In this document: piece by piece, positions 58,159 to 64,000 of the stretch | Position numbering within the stretch: position 1 is the stretch's first letter | Layout of the letters: each line of letters starts with the position of its first letter | Origin: Gilvibacter sediminis | Lineage (GTDB): Bacteria > Bacteroidota > Bacteroidia > Flavobacteriales > Flavobacteriaceae | DNA: 64,000 nt | NCBI RefSeq assembly: GCF_028561565.1 | Contig: NZ_JAQQTE010000001.1 | Coordinates: forward strand, 1-64,000 | Direction: 5' to 3' | The notes under the pieces: model-generated | The model's input: the letters and a program-made list of their open reading frames with translations, nothing else | Databases searched by the model: none | Told to the model about the DNA's origin: nothing | Translations under genes and position numbers: made by a program

Positions 58159-59391
58159 TTACTCCTCGAATTCTTCTTTTAAAATATTCATTACTTCGAC
58201 GATGGTTTCTTCTTCCAGATCGGTCATTTTCACCAAATCGCCAACTTCTTTTTCCAAGATACTCTTGGCGGTATCTAAACCTATTTTGCTGAATTCTGCG
58301 ATGATCCAATCTTCGATCTCATCAGAGAATTCTCTTAATTCTACGTCTTCTTCTGCACCTTCACGGAACACATCGATCTCGTAGCCAGTCAATTGACCCG
58401 CCAAGCGAATGTTATGTCCTCCACGTCCGATGGCTTTAGAAACCTCCTCAGGACGCAAGATAACCTCAGCGCGCTTGTTCTCCTCATCCAATTTCATAGA
58501 AGTGATCTTGGCTGGGCTCAACGCACGAGAGATGAACAGTTGCAGGTTGTTGGTGTAATTGATCACGTCAATGTTCTCATTACCCAACTCGCGCACGATT
58601 CCGTGAATTCGCGATCCTTTCATACCCACACAGGCACCAACAGGATCAATACGGTCATCATAAGAGTCTACAGCCACTTTGGCCTTCTCTCCAGGAATAC
58701 GCACTACTTTCTTAACAGTGATCAAACCGTCAAATACTTCTGGAATCTCTTGCTCAAAGAGTTTTTCCAAAAACAATGGGTTTGCACGAGACATGATGAT
58801 CGCAGGCTTGTTGCCTTTGAGCTCCACGCTCTCAATGATTCCACGAACGTTCTCTCCTTTGCGGAAGAAGTCTGATGGAATTTGACGATCCTTTGGCAAA
58901 ATGATCTCATTGCCTTCATCGTCCAACAAAATTACTGCACGGTGACGTATGTGGTGCACCTCTGCCGTATAAATCTCACCTTCAAGCTCTTTAAATTGCT
59001 TGTAGATGTTGGTATTGTCATGCTCGTGGATCTTAGAGATCAAGTTTTGACGCAGGGCCAAAATACTTCTGCGTCCAAGATCAATGAGCTTTACTTCTTC
59101 GGATACATCCTCGCCAACTTCAAAGTCAGGCTCAATCTTACGAGCTTCTGTCAATGAAATTTCCTGGTTCTCGTCTTCAACTTCGCCATCGGCTACAACG
59201 ATTCGGTTGCGCCAGATCTCCAAATCCCCTTTATCAGGGTTAATGATAATATCGAAGTTATCGTCATCTCCGTACTTTTTCTTTAAAGCACTTCTGAATA
59301 CATCTTCCAAAATCGCCATCAGGGTTACACGATCGATCAGCTTGTCGTCCTTAAACTCTGAAAATGATTCGATTAATGCGAGATTTTCCAT
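58159..59391 (-). CDS. nusA: Transcription termination/antitermination factor NusA
   Basis: This 410-residue RNA-polymerase-binding factor has the NusA N domain (about 1-125), an S1 domain (about 130-200), KH domains (VGACVGMKGSRI near 250, and AIGRGGHNIRLA near 320), and a short C-terminal acidic segment. It lacks the two acidic repeats of E. coli NusA, as usual in this phylum. NusA modulates pausing and termination. Its ATG is 14 bp after the rimP stop. Confidence 0.97.
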   Translation of the reverse strand: MENLALIESFSEFKDDKLIDRVTLMAILEDVFRSALKKKYGDDDNFDIIINPDKGDLEIWRNRIVVADGEVEDENQEISLTEARKIEPDFEVGEDVSEEVKLIDLGRRSILALRQNLISKIHEHDNTNIYKQFKELEGEIYTAEVHHIRHRAVILLDDEGNEIILPKDRQIPSDFFRKGENVRGIIESVELKGNKPAIIMSRANPLFLEKLFEQEIPEVFDGLITVKKVVRIPGEKAKVAVDSYDDRIDPVGACVGMKGSRIHGIVRELGNENIDVINYTNNLQLFISRALSPAKITSMKLDEENKRAEVILRPEEVSKAIGRGGHNIRLAGQLTGYEIDVFREGAEEDVELREFSDEIEDWIIAEFSKIGLDTAKSILEKEVGDLVKMTDLEEETIVEVMNILKEEFEE

Positions 59392-59405
59392 CTGCTTATT
59401 CTTAA

Positions 59406-59870
59406 TTAAAATTTGATCATCACTTTAGCTTCGGCAATATCGGCATAAGCCAAAGTCGCCTCTTTCTGCACAGTCACCTTTCCCTTTCCAACAGGTTTAG
59501 GCTCTCGGGTCTTCCAACTCAGGGTACACCCTGAATCGTCTGCAGCGGTTAGATCGCCTTCCAGTTTTTCTCCTTCGGCAGTCTTAACAACTAATTTGCG
59601 ACCGATGTTCTTGACGTATTGTCTGGGCAATTCCAAAGGCGCCGTAGCACCTGCAGAAGTCACCTCCAACGAAAAATCCGTTTCTTCTCGATCCAAGTTG
59701 TGCTCTACCGCGCGGCTCATGGCAATGCAGTCTTCAACGCGCACCCCTTGGTCTCCGTCTATCACAATCTTGATCTGATTGGCCTCACCAATGTGCAGGT
59801 CTATCAAAAAAAGATCTGGGCGCTCCTCAAGCGCTGCTGAGACAAGATCGGTTACTTTTTCTTTGAACAT
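59406..59870 (-). CDS. rimP: Ribosome maturation factor RimP
   Basis: This 154-residue protein helps assemble the 30S subunit. It shows the N-terminal alpha/beta domain with IKIVIDGDQGVRVEDCIAMS and the SLEVTSAGATAPL segment, then an SH3-like C-terminal domain. Length is normal for the family. It is the first gene of rimP-nusA-infB. A terminator-like hairpin with a U tract lies in its leader, 8-33 nt before the ATG, with no gene upstream on this strand. Confidence 0.95.
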   Translation of the reverse strand: MFKEKVTDLVSAALEERPDLFLIDLHIGEANQIKIVIDGDQGVRVEDCIAMSRAVEHNLDREETDFSLEVTSAGATAPLELPRQYVKNIGRKLVVKTAEGEKLEGDLTAADDSGCTLSWKTREPKPVGKGKVTVQKEATLAYADIAEAKVMIKF

Positions 59871-59877
59871 GGTCTAT

Positions 59878-59903
59878 AAAAAGAGGGGACTTTGTGTCCC
59901 CTC
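59878..59903 (-). terminator. Terminator-like hairpin in the rimP-nusA-infB leader (possible attenuator)
   Basis: On the minus strand GAGGGGAC (59903-59896) pairs perfectly with GTCCCCTC (59890-59883) over a 5-nt loop, followed by five U. It ends 7 nt before the rimP ATG. The next gene upstream is divergent, so the hairpin does not terminate any preceding gene on this strand. Plus-strand reading gives no T tract. Confidence 0.65.
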
Positions 59904-59932
59904 ATAGTTCGTTATTCCCTATAAATGCGCTG

Positions 59933-59940
59933 CAAATATA
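59933..59940 (-). promoter_or_regulatory. -7 box for rimP-nusA-infB
   Basis: The minus strand reads TATATTTG, an exact TAnnTTTG. Transcription from here would give a leader of about 55-60 nt that contains the hairpin at 59878-59903. No -33 TTTG stands out. Confidence 0.45.
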
Positions 59941-60018
59941 GCAATAATATTTGAGACTTAAAAGCCATTAGCGCATGGGTTTATTTCGTATTTTCAATCG
60001 TAGATAAAAACCACAAAC

Positions 60019-60840
60019 ATGCAACGAATCTTAGTGCCCACAGACTTTTCTGAACAAGCAGAGTACGCATTAAAAGTAGCTGCGGACCTAGCCAGAAAAC
60101 ACGATGGAGAAATTTACCTCCTTCATATTTTAGAATTACCCATTCATCTAGCCAACTCCGGCAGCAGTGAACATCTGCCTGAATCCCTGTTTTTCATCAA
60201 GCTTGCCGAGAAGAATTTCAAAGAAATGGAGAACAAACCCTATTTGGAAGGTTTGCGGGTTCATCAGGAAGTAGCCTATAACGAGATCTACGCAGGTATT
60301 CAAGACGCGATCAAGGTCAATGAAATTGATCTCATTGTGATGGGGTCTCACGGAGCCAGTGGCTTTAAAGAGATGTTCATTGGCAGCAACACAGAAAAGG
60401 TGGTGAGGACTTCTGATAAACCCGTGTTGGTGATCAAGAACGATCACGAGGATTTTGACATCAAAGATTTTGTATTTGCCACAGACTTCTCGGAAGAATG
60501 CAGACTTCCTTTAGATAAGGCTTATAAGTTTGCGCAAAGTATGAATGCAAAACTACACTTGCTTTTTGTGAACACCGTAAGTGATTTTAAAACTTCTGAT
60601 GAAGCCCTGACAATGATGCGTACCTTTATTAAAGGGATGGGATTGGAAGATTACAGCTTGAACATTTATAACGATCACTCTGTAGAGAAAGGTATTTTGA
60701 ATTTCGCCAAAGAGACCAACGCACAATTGGTAGGAATGTCAACGCACGGACGCAAAGGATTATCTCACTTCTTTAATGGAAGTATTAGTGAAGACCTGGT
60801 AAACCACGCACAGCGCCCGGTGATTACCTTTAAAATATAA
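60019..60840 (+). CDS. Universal stress protein, two Usp domains
   Basis: This 273-residue cytoplasmic protein has tandem Usp domains. The first (about 1-145) begins QRILVPTDFSEQAEYAL and ends with the ATP-binding pattern GSHGASGFKEMFIGSNTEKV. The second (about 150-273) begins DFVFATDFSEECRLPL and has STHGRKGLSHFFNGSISEDL. Both keep the G-x2-G-x9-G-S/T type of nucleotide loop. Tandem Usp proteins respond to starvation and stress; the precise role here is unknown. It is divergent from rimP and ends at a bidirectional terminator. Confidence 0.93.
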   Translation: MQRILVPTDFSEQAEYALKVAADLARKHDGEIYLLHILELPIHLANSGSSEHLPESLFFIKLAEKNFKEMENKPYLEGLRVHQEVAYNEIYAGIQDAIKVNEIDLIVMGSHGASGFKEMFIGSNTEKVVRTSDKPVLVIKNDHEDFDIKDFVFATDFSEECRLPLDKAYKFAQSMNAKLHLLFVNTVSDFKTSDEALTMMRTFIKGMGLEDYSLNIYNDHSVEKGILNFAKETNAQLVGMSTHGRKGLSHFFNGSISEDLVNHAQRPVITFKI

Positions 60841-60872
60841 AAAAAGGGATCACCCTCACGCAATCCCTTTTT
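60841..60872. terminator. Bidirectional terminator after the Usp gene
   Basis: AAAAAGGGAT (60841-60850) pairs with ATCCCTTTTT (60863-60872) around a 12-nt loop, giving U-tracts both ways between convergent genes. Confidence 0.88.
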
Positions 60873-60898
60873 ACCAAAGTGTTTGTATCACAATAAGT

Positions 60899-61120
60899 TT
60901 AAACTGTAGGAACGTGATATAAACGTTTTTCTATTTTTCTCTTTTTCACAGTGATGGTCTTCATCAAGTCCATGATGGAAGCGTCTTTACTCTGCTTGTA
61001 GATCTCATTGAGTCCAAGTACCAAGGCCTTAGCTTCTCTTGAAGCTTTTACCCGATCACTTGTAGACATGTGGCTCATCTTTCTGCTGAGAAACTCTTGG
61101 GCTTTATCAAATAGGCTCAT
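60899..61120 (-). CDS. Conserved-looking small basic protein, function unknown
   Basis: I do not recognise this 73-residue protein. It has no signal peptide or membrane helix and is rich in Lys, Arg, Met and Ser, with predicted helices over most of its length (LFDKAQEFLSRKM, VKASREAKALVLGLNEIYKQ, DLMKTITVKKRKIEKRL). The frame is supported by a following bidirectional terminator 27 bp beyond its stop and a near-consensus box TAGTTTTA at 61148-61141, 21 nt before the ATG. It stands alone between the Usp and MscS genes. Confidence 0.65.
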   Translation of the reverse strand: MSLFDKAQEFLSRKMSHMSTSDRVKASREAKALVLGLNEIYKQSKDASIMDLMKTITVKKRKIEKRLYHVPTV

Positions 61121-61253
61121 AGCTTAAAATTTTAGTTGAGTAAAACTAACTATTGTTCGCCTTGAAAACTAGAATTTTAGCTTTTGTTTAACTTATTAGG
61201 ATAAAAACTAAACATAACTAAATCTTATACCAACTATTGCCTGTGTTTATAAG

Positions 61254-61790
61254 CTATTCCAATAGCGCAGCATCTTCCTGATTATCAGGCTCTTCTATAG
61301 GGTGTTCTGGAAGTAATTCGATCCCTTTTTGTAGCACTAAATTGTTGGGCAGGGTAAGGTATTCTCCAGAGTCTGTGGTCATGTATAGGTAAAAACCCGT
61401 AATATCGGTGACCACACCTGTCCAATTGTAGTCTTTATCGATCACTTTTATACGATGACCAATACGTACCGGATGATTAAAAAACAAGATCACACTAGCC
61501 GTTAAATTGGACAGTATTGACCACTGCGCAAAAAAGCCAACACCTAAGACAGCCAAAATGGAACTGATAAATACGGTGAAATCTTCCAGCTTCAGTCCCC
61601 AGACCACGGCTAAAACAATGGCTGCTAGACTGTAGACCAATATATAATGTAGATTCAAGACCACTTTACGGCGGTTACCGTCTAAATTCCGCAGTACAGA
61701 AAATCTACGCAGAAACAAGCGTCCTAAGACGATAGCTATGAACATGGCTACCAATACTATAGCGGTCCAAATGAGTTGATGTGTCAACAT
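61254..61790 (-). CDS. Small mechanosensitive channel (MscS) family protein
   Basis: I start at the ATG at 61790 (178 residues); an in-frame TTG seven codons earlier lies inside the promoter box. Three membrane helices (about 5-27, 45-65 and 68-95) are followed by the MscS beta domain: GVGFFAQWSILSNLTASVIL pore-helix region, HPVRIGHRIKV, and TLPNN. The usual C-terminal cytoplasmic cage is nearly absent, so the protein is about 100 residues shorter than E. coli MscS. Family assignment is firm; whether it gates as a tension valve is uncertain. Confidence 0.88.
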   Translation of the reverse strand: MLTHQLIWTAIVLVAMFIAIVLGRLFLRRFSVLRNLDGNRRKVVLNLHYILVYSLAAIVLAVVWGLKLEDFTVFISSILAVLGVGFFAQWSILSNLTASVILFFNHPVRIGHRIKVIDKDYNWTGVVTDITGFYLYMTTDSGEYLTLPNNLVLQKGIELLPEHPIEEPDNQEDAALLE

Positions 61791-61808
61791 AGTGGTTGTT
61801 TTAGCGCT

Positions 61809-61816
61809 CAAAATTA
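61809..61816 (-). promoter_or_regulatory. -7 box for the MscS gene
   Basis: The minus strand reads TAATTTTG, an exact TAnnTTTG, 18 nt before the ATG at 61790. A TTG at 61834-61832 lies 15 nt upstream, slightly close. Confidence 0.45.
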
Positions 61817-61996
61817 CCTAATAGAAGGATTCAATCGGTGATGTTTTTTCTTACTTTGATACAAAGTATTGATTTACATGCTTTTATGGTGAGTTAATTT
61901 TTTCAAAAAAAATTTCTAAAATGTTTTTTGGATTTGATTTTTGATTTTATTTGTACCCAGATTTCGTCATCATAGCGAGATCATTAGTCAAACATT

Positions 61997-62161
61997 ATGT
62001 ACCGTGTTTTCAAACTCGGGCTTTTGAAAATTAGGAAGTCAAATTCAAAAGCCGCTTTACGGATAAAGCAACGAGTTTTAGGGCTAACTTCCGTTGAACC
62101 TATTTTAAGACCGCAAGCCATTTCTCCTGCGGCCGTTCATCTTTTTTACATACGGGTGTGA
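61997..62161 (+). CDS. Upstream ORF of 54 codons in the speA leader
   Basis: An ATG at 61997 opens 54 codons ending in TGA at 62161, 52 bp before the speA ATG. The peptide (MYRVFKLGLLKIRKSNSK...) is strongly basic, with six Arg, five Lys and only one Glu, has no membrane helix and matches no family I know. Its first part overlaps the hairpins described for the leader. It may be a leader peptide that senses translation, or a chance open frame inside a structured RNA. No Shine-Dalgarno-like site is seen, which is normal here. Confidence 0.35.
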   Translation: MYRVFKLGLLKIRKSNSKAALRIKQRVLGLTSVEPILRPQAISPAAVHLFYIRV

Positions 62162-62213
62162 GTGCATTATAGACCTCTGAAGTTTATAATTATCAATTGC
62201 ATTTAACATCACA
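61997..62213 (+). promoter_or_regulatory. Structured leader region before speA-speB
   Basis: The 402-bp gap between the MscS and speA genes holds an AT-rich part (61817-61996) with a one-mismatch box TTTATTTG at 61946-61953, and then a hairpin-rich part. Stem A pairs 62007-62014 with 62023-62030 (8 bp). Stem B pairs 62019-62028 with 62044-62053 (10 bp). A and B share bases and exclude each other. Stem C pairs 62054-62059 with 62064-62069 (6 bp, CGGA loop), directly abutting B. A weaker stem (62111-62115 with 62128-62132) precedes a T6 run at 62142-62147. This looks like a cis-regulatory RNA. Confidence 0.5.
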
Positions 62214-63668
62214 ATGAAAACAAAATACATCGATCTGATCGATCAAACCTATGTATTCCCTCAAAAGGAATTTCAATTAAAAGAGAATCAGCTTCAATTC
62301 CACGGAATTGACCTTATGAAGATTGTGGCAGAACACGGCGCACCGCTCAAGTTCACTTATCTCCCTAAGATCTCTGAGAATATCAACTTGGCCAAAAGTT
62401 GGTTTGCCAAAGCCATGGACAAACACAACTATGCCGGGAAATATTATTACAGCTACTGTACTAAGAGTTCACACTTTAAGCACGTCTTGGACGAAGCACT
62501 TAAGAATGATATCCACATAGAGACCTCATCGGCCTTTGATATGGACATTGTTAAACACTTAAAGGCAGAAAAGAAGATCCGCAGCAAGACCTTTGTGCTT
62601 TGCAATGGCTTTAAGCGTGACCAGTACATTCAAAATATCGCTGATTTCATCAATAGCGGGCACGAGAATTGCATTCCGATCATTGACAACTTTGAGGAAA
62701 CTAAGTTGCTCTCTGAGGCTATCAATTCAAAGTATAAAATTGGTATCCGCATTGCGTCAGAAGAAGAACCCAAGTTTGAGTTCTATACTTCTCGCCTTGG
62801 TATTGGCTACAAGAATATTGTTCCTTTTTACGAGCAGGTCATCAAGCAAGATCCAAAGGTGGAGCTGAAAATGCTGCACTTTTTTATCAACACGGGAATT
62901 CGCGATACGGCTTACTACTGGAACGAGCTGCTAAAATGCCTCAAGGTGTATATCGCCCTCAAGAAGGTATGCCCAACTTTGGACAGCTTGAACATTGGTG
63001 GAGGCTTCCCTATCAAGAACTCTTTGGCCTTTGAGTACGACTACGCTTATATGGTGGATGAGATCGTCCATCAGATCAAAGCTGCTTGTGCTGAGGCTGG
63101 AGTAGCGGTTCCAAACCTTTTTACAGAATTCGGCAGTTTCACTGTGGGTGAAAGCGGAGGCGCGATCTATGAAGTGCTTTACCAGAAGCAGCAGAACGAT
63201 CGCGAGAAATGGAATATGATCAACTCGTCTTTCATCACTACGCTACCTGATACTTGGGCTATAAACAAGCGTTTTATCATGTTGCCTTTAAACCGTTGGA
63301 ATGATAGTTATGAGCGTGTTCTTTTAGGCGGATTGACCTGTGACAGCGACGACTATTACAACTCAGAACAACACTTGAACGCCATTTACTTGCCTAAATA
63401 CAGCAAGTTAAGACCGCTCTACATTGGATTTTTCAATACCGGCGCGTATCAAGAGAGCATTGGTGGCTTTGGCGGATTGCAACACTGTTTGATTCCCCAG
63501 CCTAAGCATCTTTTGTTGCAGCGCAATGAAAAAGGAGCATTAGAAATCTCTGTGTTTAAAGAACAACAAAACTCAGAAGACTTTATGAGTTTGCTCGGCT
63601 ACAAGAAAGCCACAGAAAAAAATAATTCAACGACTTCAGATAGACTCTGGACTCACCTCTATTCTTAA
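62214..63668 (+). CDS. speA: Biosynthetic arginine decarboxylase (PLP, fold type III)
   Basis: This 484-residue enzyme decarboxylates arginine to agmatine, the first step to putrescine. It has the fold-III barrel with the PLP lysine in YSYCTKSSHFKHV (about residues 80-92), HFFINTGI, the phosphate-binding LNIGGGFP, and the C-terminal LGGLTCDSDD, whose Cys lies in the conserved decarboxylase substrate loop. It is shorter than E. coli SpeA (658 residues), as seen in the flavobacterial form. The agmatinase gene starts 2 bp after its stop, which supports arginine over diaminopimelate or ornithine as substrate. Confidence 0.82.
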   Translation: MKTKYIDLIDQTYVFPQKEFQLKENQLQFHGIDLMKIVAEHGAPLKFTYLPKISENINLAKSWFAKAMDKHNYAGKYYYSYCTKSSHFKHVLDEALKNDIHIETSSAFDMDIVKHLKAEKKIRSKTFVLCNGFKRDQYIQNIADFINSGHENCIPIIDNFEETKLLSEAINSKYKIGIRIASEEEPKFEFYTSRLGIGYKNIVPFYEQVIKQDPKVELKMLHFFINTGIRDTAYYWNELLKCLKVYIALKKVCPTLDSLNIGGGFPIKNSLAFEYDYAYMVDEIVHQIKAACAEAGVAVPNLFTEFGSFTVGESGGAIYEVLYQKQQNDREKWNMINSSFITTLPDTWAINKRFIMLPLNRWNDSYERVLLGGLTCDSDDYYNSEQHLNAIYLPKYSKLRPLYIGFFNTGAYQESIGGFGGLQHCLIPQPKHLLLQRNEKGALEISVFKEQQNSEDFMSLLGYKKATEKNNSTTSDRLWTHLYS

Positions 63669-63670
63669 TC

Positions 63671-64000
63671 ATGAAAACAAAGAAGACCTTTGCCGGAATC
63701 CCGGCAGAATTTGCCGGATACGACGCGGCGAAGATTGTGTTATTACCCGTGCCTTACGACGGCACCAGCAGTTGGATCAAAGGCGCAGACAAAGGCCCAC
63801 AAGCATTTTTGTCTGCAGCAGAGAACATGGAACTCTACGATATTGAAACAGATTCTGAAGTGTACAAACAAGGAATCTATCTGCACGAGTCTCTAGAAGG
63901 TTTTAACCGTGTAGACGATATGGTTTTACAAGTGTATCAAACCACTAAAAAGCAGCTACACAAGAACAAGTTTGTGACCCTAATGGGTGGCGAACATAGC
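63671..64000 (+). CDS. speB: Agmatinase (5' part, continues past window)
   Basis: The first 110 residues of a ureohydrolase-family protein are visible. GIPAEFAGYDAAKIVLLPVPYDGTSS at the start and the last visible residues LMGGEHS match agmatinase, which hydrolyses agmatine to putrescine and urea; the His of GGEHS is a manganese ligand. The ATG at 63671 is 2 bp after the speA stop, so the two form one operon. Remaining metal-binding motifs lie outside the window. Confidence 0.85.
   Translation, partial: MKTKKTFAGIPAEFAGYDAAKIVLLPVPYDGTSSWIKGADKGPQAFLSAAENMELYDIETDSEVYKQGIYLHESLEGFNRVDDMVLQVYQTTKKQLHKNKFVTLMGGEHS

Noticed and set aside
1-64000. Mobile elements, CRISPR arrays, tRNA or rRNA genes, phage or defence islands
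   Set aside because: I looked for transposases, integrases, regular short repeats with spacers, tRNA-like motifs and known defence genes on both strands and saw none; a tRNAscan-SE and a defence-gene HMM search would settle this.

Overview
The window reads as a chromosomal core segment of a marine-type member of the Flavobacteriaceae (Bacteroidota). The evidence is a full-length sprA (type IX secretion translocon), a probable remB gliding gene, alternative complex III in place of a bc1 complex, the ruvA-sprA-gcvH-vanZ order, promoter-like boxes of the Bacteroidota form TAnnTTTG, little sign of Shine-Dalgarno sites, and frequent MKK...FxQ signal peptides. I saw no tRNA, rRNA, CRISPR array, insertion sequence, phage or plasmid gene, so there is no clear accessory island.

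Layout. 1-2884: the 5' part of a large exported protein (CUB-like, choice-of-anchor-L and Ig-like regions, then about 94-residue tandem repeats running off the left edge). 3231-6624: NifU-type Fe-S protein, dodecin, and a DUF255/YyaL thioredoxin-domain lipoprotein. 6621-14479 (minus): a MacAB-TolC-like efflux operon with one ATPase, two permeases, two adaptors and one TolC, ending in tsaB. 14597-19757 (minus): heme O synthase, two oxidase subunits III, subunit IV, and behind a terminator a set of oxidase maturation genes (Cys-less Sco-like protein, Sco, DUF420, small CxxC protein). 19883-24628: MBL hydrolase, RemB-like barrel protein and two TonB proteins. 24684-39208 (minus): vanZ, gcvH, sprA, ruvA, maeB, queG, cytochrome P450, ruvB. 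39340-42938: DUF5916 outer-membrane protein and a MATE transporter. 43028-54749 (minus): an eight-gene respiratory operon actABCDEF-coxB-coxA. 54977-61790: SPOR protein, the infB-nusA-rimP cluster, a universal stress protein, a small unknown protein and a small MscS channel. 61997-64000: a structured leader with a 54-codon upstream ORF, then arginine decarboxylase and agmatinase (cut by the right edge).

How it works together. The two respiratory clusters complement each other: one encodes the quinol:cytochrome c oxidoreductase plus the catalytic subunits I and II of the oxidase, the other encodes subunits III and IV, heme O synthesis and probable copper-centre assembly factors. SprA, the RemB-like protein and the exported repeat protein point to type IX secretion and gliding. 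speA and speB convert arginine to putrescine through agmatine.

The least explained signals are the structured leader and upstream ORF before speA, a terminator-like hairpin in the rimP-nusA-infB leader, a small CxxC protein and a Cys-less Sco-like protein among the oxidase assembly genes, a helix-hairpin-helix domain fused to ActC, and the higher-order repeat pattern of the left-edge protein. Most of the window is ordinary core genome, and I found no convincing new multi-gene defence or mobile system.
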